Shown here one piece after another: positions 1 to 7,769 of a stretch of DNA of 64,000 nucleotides. Below the pieces are notes generated by a model. It made no database searches. It saw nothing but the letters and a program-made list of their open reading frames with translations, and was not told the DNA's origin. The position numbers and the translations under genes are program-made. Location: assembly GCA_965216225.1 (NCBI GenBank), contig CBDCFF010000022.1:37802-101801 (forward strand), written 5' to 3'. The DNA is from 3107 sp965216225. GTDB lineage: Bacteria > Pseudomonadota > Alphaproteobacteria > Rhodobacterales > Rhodobacteraceae. Numbering within the stretch: position 1 is the first letter of the stretch; every line of letters begins with the position of its first letter.

Positions 1-1437
1 CGACAGAACGACAACGGCAGCGGAACCGATAAAGCTGTCATGCGGTTGCAGCGTGTCGAAGTCGAGCGGAATGTCGTTCATCGAGGCGGGCAACAGGCCG
101 GAGGACGGCCCGCCCGGCTGATAAGCCTTGAAAGCATGGCCTTCGGGCATTCCGCCTGCGGCCTCGATAATATCGGTGATCGTGGACCCGGCGGGCAGCA
201 GATGCACGCCCGGATTCTTCACCCGACCGGACACGGAATAGGAACGCAGCCCCCGGCGGCCGTTCTTCTCGACCGAAGACAGGATTTCCGCCCCCTCCCG
301 GCAGATTCTGGCAACCCAGTAGAGCGTTTCCACGTTATTGACCAGGGTCGGACGGTTGAAGATGCCGACCTGCGCGACGAAGGGCGGCCGGTGGCGCGGC
401 AGACCGCGCTTGCCTTCGATCGATTCAATCATCGCGCTTTCCTCGCCGCAGATATAGGCCCCGGCGCCCCGGCGCAGGTCGATATGGCCTTTGCCGACGA
501 TCCCGGCCTTTTCCAGCGCGGCAATTTCCCTGCGCAGGATATGAATGACTGCCGGATATTCATCGCGCATGTAGACAAAGCAGGTTTCCGCCTCGACCGC
601 CCAGGCGGCGATCAGCATACCTTCAAGGAAGACATGCGGGGTGCGTTCCAGGCAGTAGCGGTCCTTGAAGGTGCCGGGCTCGCCCTCATCACCGTTCACG
701 GCCAGATGGTGCGAGCCGGGCTCTGCCCGGACAAGGCCCCATTTGCGGCCAGTGGGAAAACCGGCGCCGCCCAGACCGCGCAGGCCGGAATCAAGCAGTT
801 TCTGCTGGATTTTCCCGAAATCGCCATTCGCACGGATGTCTTTCAGGGTTTCATAGCCGCCTTCGGCAATATAGGCGGAGCAGTCCTGATAATCCGGGAT
901 TATTGCATGAAAGTCGCCGCCCGCAATGACATTTTCAACCTTTTCAGGGGTCGCATGGTCGATATGCCTGTGCCCGATCTCCAGCACCGGCGCGGTATCG
1001 CAGCGGCCCATGCAGGGCGCGCGCAAAACGCGGATTCCGGCGGGGTCCATGCCCTGTTTCAGCGCCGCCCGCAATTGTTCCGATCCCGCCAGTTCGCAAG
1101 ACAGGGAGTCGCAGACGCGGATGGTCAGGGCCGGGGGCGGGGTTTCATCCTCTCGAACCGGGTCGAAATGGGCATAGAAGGTGGCGACCTCCCACACTTC
1201 GGCCATGCCGACGCGCAGTTCTTCGGCCAGGGCGCGCAGATGCGGGGCCGACAGATGGCCGTATTCGTCCTGAATCAGGTGCAGAAACTCTATCAGCAGG
1301 TCGCGGCGGCGGGGGCGGTCGCCCAGCAGCGCGCGCACCTCCTGCCATGCGGTTTCGTCCAGTTGCCGCCCTTTGGGCGTCCTGCGCCCGCGGCCCTTGC
1401 CGGATTTCCACACACCGGATTGATTGTCCAACGCCAT
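1..1437 (-). CDS. fdsB: NAD-dependent formate dehydrogenase beta subunit (NuoE-NuoF fusion), C-terminus outside window
   Basis: Reads leftward from an ATG at 1437 and stays open to the window edge (479 codons seen, no stop). Residues about 40-150 form a NuoE-like thioredoxin-fold [2Fe-2S] domain with Cys109, Cys114, Cys142 and Cys146. From about residue 215 a NuoF-like domain follows, with the glycine-rich GLGGAGFPTGRKW FMN loop and the NADH-site motif GDEGEPGTFKD, then GAGAYICGEESAMIESIEG. The fused architecture and these motifs fit FdsB of soluble NAD-linked formate dehydrogenase, which passes electrons from the Mo subunit FdsA to NAD+. A purine-rich GGCAGGGGCAAGG precedes the start. The catalytic subunit gene should lie beyond position 1. 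Other bidirectional-hydrogenase-type flavoprotein subunits are the alternative; complex I NuoF is unlikely because of the NuoE fusion. Confidence 0.85.
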   Translation of the reverse strand, partial: MALDNQSGVWKSGKGRGRRTPKGRQLDETAWQEVRALLGDRPRRRDLLIEFLHLIQDEYGHLSAPHLRALAEELRVGMAEVWEVATFYAHFDPVREDETPPPALTIRVCDSLSCELAGSEQLRAALKQGMDPAGIRVLRAPCMGRCDTAPVLEIGHRHIDHATPEKVENVIAGGDFHAIIPDYQDCSAYIAEGGYETLKDIRANGDFGKIQQKLLDSGLRGLGGAGFPTGRKWGLVRAEPGSHHLAVNGDEGEPGTFKDRYCLERTPHVFLEGMLIAAWAVEAETCFVYMRDEYPAVIHILRREIAALEKAGIVGKGHIDLRRGAGAYICGEESAMIESIEGKRGLPRHRPPFVAQVGIFNRPTLVNNVETLYWVARICREGAEILSSVEKNGRRGLRSYSVSGRVKNPGVHLLPAGSTITDIIEAAGGMPEGHAFKAYQPGGPSSGLLPASMNDIPLDFDTLQPHDSFIGSAAVVVLS

Positions 1438-1538
1438 CTTGCCTTGCCCCTGCCGGATGAATCAGCGCCGCCGCGCTGCAAATGCCACCTTTTCATGCCG
1501 GAGCGGGTGATCTTCTGTCAATATTGATTTTCCGTTAT

Positions 1539-1559
1539 TTGATAGGATATTTCTATCGA
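1539..1559. promoter_or_regulatory. Inverted repeat in the fdsB/tusA divergent promoter region
   Basis: GATAG (1541-1545) and CTATC (1553-1557) form an inverted repeat with a 7-base spacer, inside a T-N-A framed AT-rich stretch. The layout resembles a LysR-type T-N11-A box. Fds operons in this group are often controlled by an adjacent LysR regulator, but none is visible here, so the assignment is tentative. Confidence 0.4.
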
Positions 1560-1620
1560 AAGTCGCGCGCAAGGCGCATGTTCGCTGGACAGGGACAGCA
1601 GCGCGAACTACCTGTTCGGC

Positions 1621-1851
1621 ATGATTTGGGACGAAGAAGTCGATGCGACGGGGCTGTTGTGCCCCCTGCCTGTTCTGAAAGCTCGGAAACGGCTGAAGGG
1701 AATGGCCGCAGGCGGCGTGCTGAGGCTGTGGACGACCGATCCCGCAGCCCGGATCGACATCCCTCATTTCTGCAATGCGGCAGGGCACAAACTGATCAGT
1801 TCGGAAAAGCACGAAGAGGCGACGGCCTATCTGATCCGCAAGCGCGTCTGA
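1621..1851 (+). CDS. tusA: TusA/SirA-family sulfurtransferase
   Basis: A 76-residue protein of normal family length. It carries the diagnostic Cys-Pro-x-Pro motif at Cys14 (LLCPLPVLKARKRL) on the first helix, followed by the two-layer alpha/beta core and a C-terminal strand. TusA proteins are cytosolic persulfide carriers used in tRNA thiolation, sulfur oxidation and molybdenum cofactor maturation. Its divergent position next to fdsB suggests sulfur delivery to the Mo cofactor of formate dehydrogenase, which is inference. No strong Shine-Dalgarno sequence precedes the ATG, so the start is the least certain part. Just downstream the chromosome is broken by ISa-1. Confidence 0.85.
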   Translation: MIWDEEVDATGLLCPLPVLKARKRLKGMAAGGVLRLWTTDPAARIDIPHFCNAAGHKLISSEKHEEATAYLIRKRV

Positions 1852-1966
1852 GATCGGTGTTGTCACGTAACCCGGAGAGGGCAGAAGAAGCTTGCGAAGC
1901 CAGTTCTGAAGCGGCACGAGCCGCTGCATTCCAAGCGTCAAATGCTTCGACCTGATGCAATGGGAA
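1852..1966. other. Short backbone segment between tusA and ISa-1
   Basis: This stretch continues on the far side of ISa-1 at 4671-4810. Joined together (about 290 bases including one copy of the direct repeat) it has an open frame on the minus strand, but I recognise no protein family in it. It may be intergenic DNA or a decayed gene. Confidence 0.4.
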
Positions 1967-1999
1967 GGATCGGTGCATCCGCGGGAACGGGTGCGAAAT
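1967..1999 (+). repeat. 33-bp direct repeat, left flank of ISa-1
   Basis: Identical over 33 bases to 4638-4670 and directly abutting the TG terminus of ISa-1. IS21-family elements normally duplicate 4-8 bp, so this target duplication is unusually long. Confidence 0.85.
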
Positions 2000-2045
2000 T
2001 GCTGCGCGACAAACAAGGTGAGAATCCAGCGTCAATCAGGATGAG

Positions 2046-2108
2046 AACGCGTGTGCGGGGGCTCGCAGGGAGGGCGTAGCCCGACTGGGGAGGCCCCGCA
2101 CACGCGTT
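2046..2108 (+). terminator. Leader hairpin of ISa-1
   Basis: A perfect 15-bp inverted repeat (2046-2060 with 2094-2108, core CGCGTGTGCGGGG) is followed by a run of T and lies between the IS end and istA. It could terminate transcription entering from outside and so protect istA from impinging promoters, or regulate istA. The same structure occurs in all four copies (near 24417-24479 in ISa-3 and reversed near 16467-16529 and 49868-49930). Confidence 0.6.
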
Positions 2109-2183
2109 TTGCCCTTTTGGGGCGGGCCTGACGGTTGTGGCCGGCTCGGATAAGGAATGATTTTCTGTGCAAGGGGATCGTTC

Positions 2184-3704
2184 ATGCCGGGCTGTCATGT
2201 CACTGACCAACAAATGAGGCTCTTCATGACGCTCAGATCGACCCATTCCGTTGCCGTTGCCGCTGCCAAGGCGGGGATCAGCCAGGCAACGGGCTATCGG
2301 CTGCAAGCTGACCCAATTTTACCATCACGGAAGAAGGCCCCTCGCGGCCGGCGGCGTCCGGACCCGCTGGCGGACATTTTTGATGCGGAGGTCGTGCCGC
2401 TTCTGCGGTCCTCACCGGGGATCCGACCTGTGGCGGTTTACGAGGAGCTTCTGCGTCGGCATTCTGATCTGGGTACGGGCATCCGACGGACTCCGGAGCG
2501 ACGGATACGCGCCTGGAATGCGGAACACGGCCCTGAACAGGACGTCATTTTCCGGCAGACCCACACACCGGGCAAAATGGGCCTGTCGGATTTCACCGCC
2601 ATGGGCAAGTTGGGTGTGACCATTGCCGGTGAGGCACTGGGCCATCGACTGTATCACTTCCGGCTTGCCTATAGCGGGTTTCAGCACGCCCACGTCGTGC
2701 TGGGCGGCGAAAGCTATGTGGCGCTGGCTGAGGGATTGCAGAACGCCCTCTGGACGCTCGGCGGCGTGCCACACAATCATAGAACTGACAGCCTGTCGGC
2801 GGCCTTCAAGAACCTGGATAAGTCATCCCGGGCCGATCTAACCGACCGCTTCGACGCCCTGTGCAACCATTATGGAATGACGCCGACGCGCAACAACAAG
2901 GGCGTCGCACACGAGAACGGTTCCATCGAGAGCCCCAATGGGCATCTGAAGCGCACCATTGAGGACGCGCTGGTCATGCGTGGGTCGCGCGACTTCGAAA
3001 GCTTGCAAGATTATCGTCGCTTCATCGACGAGATCGTGGGCCGGATCAACGCCCGCAATGCCAAGCGTATCGATGCGGAACGTGCGAGCCTCAGACCTTT
3101 GCCGACGCGGCGGACCACGGATTACGAGGAGATCACGTTGCGCGTCACTTCCTCCGGGGGCTTCACCTTGCGCAAGGTGTTCTACACCGTGCCATCCCGG
3201 TTGATCGGGCATCAGCTGCGGGTTCGGCTCTACGATGATCGGTTGGAGCTGTTCCTGGGAAGCTCTGCCCTGCTAACGCTGACACGCGGACGAGCCTCGA
3301 GCACCGGGAGCCATGGGCACGTGGTCAATTACCACCACGTCATCCACTCCTTGCGCAAAAAGCCCATGGCGCTGATGGGGCTGGTCTATCGGGATCAGCT
3401 ATTCCCGCGCCGGGCGTTCCGTAACATGTTCGCATTCCTGCTGGAGCAGACCAGTGAGAAGGCGGCGTGTCGCATGGTTGTCGATCTTCTGGCGCTGGCA
3501 CACGAGCGGGGCTGCGAGGCTGAATTGGCAGCGCAGCTTGAGGAGGACCTTCGCCAGAAGCGCCCGCCTGACATGGCGGCCCTACGCGCAGTGTTTAGCC
3601 CATCACAAGACGCACTCCCCCAAGTCGCGGTGCAACTGGCCGACCTGTCATCTTACGACCAGTTGGTCGGCGGTACGCCATCCGCTCAGGAGGTGACAGC
3701 ATGA
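2184..3704 (+). CDS. istA: IS21-family transposase IstA (ISa-1)
   Basis: A 506-residue DDE recombinase. The N-terminus has a helix-turn-helix (VAVAAAKAGISQATGYRL). The retroviral-integrase core follows, with catalytic Asp in KMGLSDFTAMG, a second Asp in HNHRTDSLS and the Glu in ENGSIESPNGHLKRT. A C-terminal beta-barrel and helical region complete it. I chose the ATG at 2184 because AAGGGGA lies about ten bases upstream; an in-frame ATG at 2157 has poorer spacing. The stop overlaps istB. IstA performs strand transfer with its AAA+ helper IstB. Compared with the other copies it carries Arg at the PSRKK and HNHRTD variable sites. Confidence 0.95.
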   Translation: MPGCHVTDQQMRLFMTLRSTHSVAVAAAKAGISQATGYRLQADPILPSRKKAPRGRRRPDPLADIFDAEVVPLLRSSPGIRPVAVYEELLRRHSDLGTGIRRTPERRIRAWNAEHGPEQDVIFRQTHTPGKMGLSDFTAMGKLGVTIAGEALGHRLYHFRLAYSGFQHAHVVLGGESYVALAEGLQNALWTLGGVPHNHRTDSLSAAFKNLDKSSRADLTDRFDALCNHYGMTPTRNNKGVAHENGSIESPNGHLKRTIEDALVMRGSRDFESLQDYRRFIDEIVGRINARNAKRIDAERASLRPLPTRRTTDYEEITLRVTSSGGFTLRKVFYTVPSRLIGHQLRVRLYDDRLELFLGSSALLTLTRGRASSTGSHGHVVNYHHVIHSLRKKPMALMGLVYRDQLFPRRAFRNMFAFLLEQTSEKAACRMVVDLLALAHERGCEAELAAQLEEDLRQKRPPDMAALRAVFSPSQDALPQVAVQLADLSSYDQLVGGTPSAQEVTA

Positions 3705-4510
3705 CATCGCCCCAGACCGATACCGCCCGCCTAACCTTGGCTCTGACCGAATTGCGCTTGCCAGCCATCAAGGCGCTATGGCCGCGCTTTGCGGAACAAG
3801 CCGACAAGGAAGGCTGGCCCGCCGCTCGGATGCTCAGCACCCTGGTGGAGCATGAACTGGCTGAACGAGATCGCCGTCGTATCGAGCGACATCTCGCACA
3901 GGCACGCCTGTTGCCCGGAAAAACGATCGACACCTTCGACTTCACAGCCGTCCCCATGCTGTCCAAGGCCCATGTCAGTGCGATCACCGCTGGCGACAGC
4001 TGGATCGGAAAGGGCGGCAACATCCTGCTGTTTGGGCCGCCAGGTGTGGGCAAATCACATCTCGGCTCAGCCATCGGGCTCGCCCTTGTCGAGCAAGGCT
4101 ACCGCGTCCTATTCAGCCGCACCACCGATCTGGTCCAGAAACTCCAACAGGCCCGCCGCGATCTCGTCCTCGAAAGTGCCATTGCAAAGCTCGACAAATT
4201 CCATCTGCTGATCCTCGATGACATCACCTACGTCACCAAGGATCAGGCTGAAACCAGTGTGCTCTTCGAACTCATCAGCGCGAGATATGAACGCCGCTCA
4301 ATGTTGATCACGGCCAACCAGCCCTTCGGGGAGTGGAATGCGATTTTTCCAGACCCGGCCATGACATTGGCCGCCGTCGACAGGCTCGTGCACCACGCAA
4401 CCATCTTCGAGATGAATGTCGAAAGCTACCGGCGAAGAGCAGCACAAAAGGCAAAGGGGCCGGGAAGGCCTGCACAAAAAGCCACACCGGAAAACACCAA
4501 AGCTGATTGA
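3701..4510 (+). CDS. istB: IS21-family AAA+ helper IstB (ISa-1)
   Basis: A 269-residue AAA+ ATPase related to DnaC. After an N-terminal helical region come Walker A GPPGVGKS (about residues 104-111), Walker B LLILDDITY, sensor-I-like MLITANQPF and a basic tail. IstB selects target DNA and stimulates IstA. The ATG overlaps the istA stop as ATGA, which implies translational coupling. The protein is identical in all four ISa copies, so this gene appears to be under constraint or very recently spread. Confidence 0.95.
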   Translation: MTSPQTDTARLTLALTELRLPAIKALWPRFAEQADKEGWPAARMLSTLVEHELAERDRRRIERHLAQARLLPGKTIDTFDFTAVPMLSKAHVSAITAGDSWIGKGGNILLFGPPGVGKSHLGSAIGLALVEQGYRVLFSRTTDLVQKLQQARRDLVLESAIAKLDKFHLLILDDITYVTKDQAETSVLFELISARYERRSMLITANQPFGEWNAIFPDPAMTLAAVDRLVHHATIFEMNVESYRRRAAQKAKGPGRPAQKATPENTKAD

Positions 4511-4637
4511 CGCTCCGCGACAATCAAAAAACAAACCCCTTGATCGCGGCACAAAAGCCCGGCATCGTCCCAAACGTCGCGACCAAGGATTCTCATCCTG
4601 ATTGACGCGCACTTCTCATCTTGATTGTCGCGCTACA

Positions 4638-4670
4638 GGATCGGTGCATCCGCGGGAACGGGTGCGAAAT
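4638..4670 (+). repeat. 33-bp direct repeat, right flank of ISa-1
   Basis: Exact copy of 1967-1999. It begins immediately after the CA end of ISa-1. See the finding on long target duplications. Confidence 0.85.
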
Positions 4671-4810
4671 ACCATATGCCGTCTGCACCGCCTGACCCTT
4701 CGCCATCCAGACATCGAAACACGGCGAATGGGGACCGAGAAACAGTTTCGCACGGCGGAATGGATTGATGCGAACCGTTGCAATCCGCCCGGCGCCCGAT
4801 ACCCTTGCAT
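4671..4810. other. Backbone scrap between ISa-1 and the IS3 element
   Basis: Continuation of the sequence at 1852-1999, cut at 4810 by the left end of the IS3 element. One minus-strand frame stays open through the joined segment but matches no family I know. The IS3 element's other flank (7111 on) is unrelated DNA, so the original right-hand neighbour has been lost. Confidence 0.4.
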
Positions 4811-4873
4811 TGGTCTTGTCCCGGTTCAGTTCCGGTTTCTTTCGAGCAATGTTAGGAATGAAGGAGATAATGA

Positions 4874-5149
4874 ATGGCCACGAGATACACAGACGAGTAT
4901 CGCCGTGATGCTGTGCGCATGGCAACCACCAGCGGCCTGCCCCGCCCTCAGGTTTCATCTGATTTGGGTGTCGGTCTTTCGACGCTGAACAAGTGGGTCC
5001 AAAAGCATCAGCATGACGATTTGATGTCTGGGCCGCACGAGGACGTTGAGAAAGAGAACGAGCGCCTGCGCAAGGAAGTCCGCTTGCTGCGCGAGGAGAG
5101 GGAAGTGTTAAAAAAAGCGGCAATCTTCTTTGCAGGCCAAAGCCGGTGA
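4874..5149 (+). CDS. IS3-family OrfA
   Basis: A 91-residue helix-turn-helix protein (YTDEYRRDAVRMATTSGLP...LSTLNKWVQKH) followed by a leucine-zipper coiled coil (ENERLRKEVRLLREEREVLKKA). Near its end lies the slippery run A-AAA-AAG at about 5110. A -1 shift there would join it to orfB, the usual way IS3 elements make the OrfAB transposase. A good ribosome site (GAAGGAGATAATGA) precedes the ATG. OrfA alone acts as a DNA-binding regulator in this family. Confidence 0.9.
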   Translation: MATRYTDEYRRDAVRMATTSGLPRPQVSSDLGVGLSTLNKWVQKHQHDDLMSGPHEDVEKENERLRKEVRLLREEREVLKKAAIFFAGQSR

Positions 5150-5423
5150 GATTTGCGTTCATCGAAGTCTGGAAAGAAGAATGGTCGGTCGAATTTCTGT
5201 GCCGCGTTATGCGGGTCACATCGCGTGGTTTTCGTGCATGGAGGGTTCGGCCTGTCAATGAGCCAGCGACAACGCGATGATATGGTGATTTTGGCACATA
5301 TCCGAGAACAGCATCGCCTTGGTTTGCAAAGTTATGGTCGGCCACGCATGACCGAGGAATTGCAGGATATGGGGCTGAAGGTCGGGCGCCGGCGCATAGG
5401 TCGTTTGATGCGTGAGAACGACA

Positions 5424-6395
5424 TTAAGTGTCACATCCCGTGTGATTGTACGGCTGCTTTCTGAAGAGTTCGGGCTTTTCTCGATGCCAGTCCTTGAGCG
5501 CATCGATTGGCGTGCGGCCTTTCAGAACGGATTGCGGCAACTGGCCGTTGTAGAGGCGGACGTAGCGGAGAAGCGTCTGTTCGAGGTCCTCGCCGCTGCG
5601 GAAACGGTGGCTCTGGAGCACGTCCTCGATCCGACCGTTGAAACGCTCGACCATGCCGTTGGTCTGCGGCCGCATCGGTGGGGCCAGGCGATGCTCGATC
5701 CCGAACCCGGCGCAGAGGCGGTCGAACTCGTGATTGCCGGTCGCGGCGCGGCGGCGAAGGCCGAAGAGCCTGTCGGTGAACTCCTTGCCGTTGTCCGTCA
5801 GCACGCGGGTGATCCGCATCGGGGCGGCGCGCTCCAGATCGCGCAGGAACCGGCGGGCGTTGGCCGCAGTCTTCGCCGGATGGATGCGCACGAAGACCCA
5901 GCGGGTGGCGCGGTCGATCGCGACGAACAGATACCGGGGCCGGTCCTCATCGGCCATCTGCGGCAGGTATTTCACGTCGATGTGGATGTAGCCGGGCTCG
6001 TATGCCTTGCAAGGTTTGTGCGCGGGCTTCGCCACCTTCGGCTTCAGGTCACGGAGGGAGCCGACCCCATGACGGCGCAGGCATCGATCCAGCCCGGAGC
6101 GCGAGACGTTCGGGTTGAGAAACTCGCGGACCACGGCGAGCAGGTCGTCGAGCGGCAGCAGCAGACTCTGTCTCAGCGAGACCGCCACGGCCTCCTGCGC
6201 TGGCGTGAGTGTGGTCTGCAACCTGTGCGCCGTGTGGCTCCGGTCGTGGACGGTATCGCGCTTGCGCCACTTCCAGACGGTCTGCTCCGAGATGCCGTAG
6301 CGCTCGGCCACGATCCACGCGGGCTCTTTGCTCGCCTGGATTGCGGCCCTGATCTTCGGCGTCGTCGTCGCCTGCTTGTGCAAAGAAATCAGCAT
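5424..6395 (-). CDS. IS481-family transposase
   Basis: A 323-residue single-ORF transposase. It has an N-terminal helix-turn-helix pair (IVAERYGISEQTVWKWRKRD) and an rve integrase core with Asp in YIHIDVKYLP, Asp in VLTDNGKEF and Glu in MVERFNGRIEDVL. GGACGGAGGCAAGAC precedes the ATG at 6395. The reading frame runs past the IS end: its TAA stop (5424-5426) is made from the host target duplication, so the last codons depend on the insertion site. Confidence 0.93.
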   Translation of the reverse strand: MLISLHKQATTTPKIRAAIQASKEPAWIVAERYGISEQTVWKWRKRDTVHDRSHTAHRLQTTLTPAQEAVAVSLRQSLLLPLDDLLAVVREFLNPNVSRSGLDRCLRRHGVGSLRDLKPKVAKPAHKPCKAYEPGYIHIDVKYLPQMADEDRPRYLFVAIDRATRWVFVRIHPAKTAANARRFLRDLERAAPMRITRVLTDNGKEFTDRLFGLRRRAATGNHEFDRLCAGFGIEHRLAPPMRPQTNGMVERFNGRIEDVLQSHRFRSGEDLEQTLLRYVRLYNGQLPQSVLKGRTPIDALKDWHREKPELFRKQPYNHTGCDT

Positions 6396-6487
6396 GTCTT
6401 GCCTCCGTCCCGAATCTCACGCAAGATCGATCTTGCCATGAACAGGCCAGAGCGGCGAGGGTCTATCTGATCGTCCGGGATGGAACA
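5429..6487 (-). mobile_element. IS481-family element
   Basis: 1059 bp with inverted ends TGTCACATCCCG and TGTTCCATCCCG. A perfect 6-bp target duplication ATTAAG lies on both sides (5423-5428 and 6488-6493). It is inserted in orfB of the IS3 element, against its transcription. Ends and gene are intact, so it may be active. Confidence 0.92.
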
Positions 6488-7110
6488 ATTAAGATCGTCA
6501 GAACCCAGAAATACAAGGTGACCACCGACAGCAACCACGCGTTTAATATTGCACCCAACTTGTTGGATCAGGATTTCTCTGCTGATGCTCCGAACCAGAA
6601 ATGGGCGGGAGACATATCCTATATCTGGACCAGTGAAGGCTGGCTGTATTTGGCCGTCATTCTTGACCTGTATTCCCGGCGTGTCATCGGCTGGGCTGTC
6701 AGTAATCGTATGAAGCGAGATCTGGCAATCAGGGCGTTAGACATGGCCGTGGCCCTGCGGCAACCGCCCAAGGACTGTATTCACCACACAGATCGTGGAT
6801 CACAATACTGTTCACATGATTATCAAAAGCGCCTGTCACAGCATAGCTTCAAAGTCTCGATGAGCGGCAAAGGAAATTGTTACGACAATTCCATGGTGGA
6901 AACGTTCTTCAAATCGCTCAAGGCAGAGATGATTTGGCGGAACCGCTGGGAAACCAGGCGCCAAGCCGAAGGCGCAATATTCCAGTATATCAATGGGTTC
7001 TACAATCCGCGTCGACGCCATTCATCGTTAGGCGGCAAAAGCCCCTTGGCATTTGAACGGAAAGCCGCATAAATGAATTAAGAGACCGGAACGTAACCGG
7101 GACAAGACCA

Positions 7111-7700
7111 GTTTCAGGATTGTCGATAATCACCCGGCGCGGCACGCCGCCATAAAACGCCAGCGCCTGCACGAAGGCATCCAGCACCATCTCCTGAGGT
7201 TCCCCCGGATAGGCCACCACAAATGGCTTGCGGCTGTGGCACAGACGGAAATGCGCAACCTTCACCTTTTGGGGGATGCCACCAGGAACAACATGTTCTT
7301 CGCTCCAGTCAAACTGCAGCGCATCGCCAGATAAAAACTGCAACGGAATGAACGCATCTCCTGACCCCAAACCATCGCGCTTCAAGGCTCGAACAAAACG
7401 CTGAACCGGTGAATACGAGCCCGTATATCCCTCCAGAACCAGTTGCTCATAAAGCTTCACTCCGGTTCGGCGTTCCCGGCGTGGGCGCGTCAGGTCTTGC
7501 TCGAACAGGGTCTGAAGCCGTTCTTCATAGTCACACAATTTGTGCCGAACCGGTTCGGTCCGACGTTGATAGCTCGGAGGGGAGCTGTCCTTCAGATACT
7601 TCCTGATCGTGTTCCGCAACAATCCTGTCTCTCGGCTCACTGATCGTATACTTCGCCCGTCACGCAAAACCATGCGCCGGATCTTCGCTGCACTTTCCAT
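7111..7700 (-). pseudogene. istA: IS21-family istA fragment (ISc), 3' part lost
   Basis: N-terminal 197 codons of a third, distinct IS21-type transposase. It has the helix-turn-helix IRSVSRETGLLRNTIRKYL, then the start of the DDE core (ALQFDWSEEHVV with catalytic Asp, RRVIIDNPE with the second Asp). The frame is cut at 7110 by the IS3 element. The IS21-type end TGACCCGCCTG lies at about 7761. No istB remains. Confidence 0.9.
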
Positions 7701-7769
7701 CAATATCACCTGCTCATTCTCCGCGCTAATACGCGCGGACGGTAACAAAACAGGCGGGTCAATTTTAAA

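Larger units (their letters stand above)
2000..4637 (+). mobile_element. ISa-1, complete IS21-family element
   Basis: 2638 bp with IS21-type TG...CA termini. The two ends are imperfect inverted repeats (left TGCTGCGCGACAAACAAG, right reverse complement TGTAGCGCGACAATCAAG), and both carry inner repeats of GTCAATCAGGATGAGAA. It encodes istA and istB with a 4-bp overlap. Both genes are open and the element looks functional. Three further copies lie at 13937-16575, 24371-27008 and 47339-49976, differing by only a few substitutions. It is inserted in backbone DNA and flanked by a 33-bp direct repeat. Confidence 0.95.
5146..7072 (+). pseudogene. IS3-family orfB transposase, frameshifted and split by IS481
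   Basis: The frame opens with GTG at 5146 (VRFAFIEVWKEEWSVEFLCRV) and hits TGA near 5278, because about four extra bases follow the WRVRP codons. The true frame resumes at MSQRQRDDMVILAHI. It is cut after RENDIK by the IS481 element and continues at 6488 with IVRTQKYKVTT. The DDE core follows (KWAGDISYIWT, HHTDRGSQY, ...NCYDNSMVETFFKSLK) and ends FERKAA at 7072. With two lesions the element cannot make transposase. Confidence 0.9.
4811..7110 (+). mobile_element. IS3-family element, inactivated, carrying an IS481-family insertion
   Basis: Terminal inverted repeats TGGTCTTGTCCCGGTT (4811 on) and its complement ending at 7110 bound an orfA/orfB pair. The element is broken twice: a frameshift early in orfB and an IS481 insertion at 5429-6487. 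The bases flanking the two ends (TTGCAT and GTTTCA) do not match and the outer sequences are unrelated, so the element sits at a rearrangement junction rather than a simple insertion site. Confidence 0.85.

Noticed and set aside
40..1527. 495-codon open frame on the plus strand
   Set aside because: It is antisense to the well-supported fdsB gene; high GC content gives long shadow frames and the translation matches no family.
4593..5345. 250-codon minus-strand frame across the ISa-1/IS3 boundary
   Set aside because: It crosses two element junctions and runs antisense to IS3 orfA; a chance frame.
5412..6470. 352-codon plus-strand frame
   Set aside because: Antisense to the IS481 transposase.
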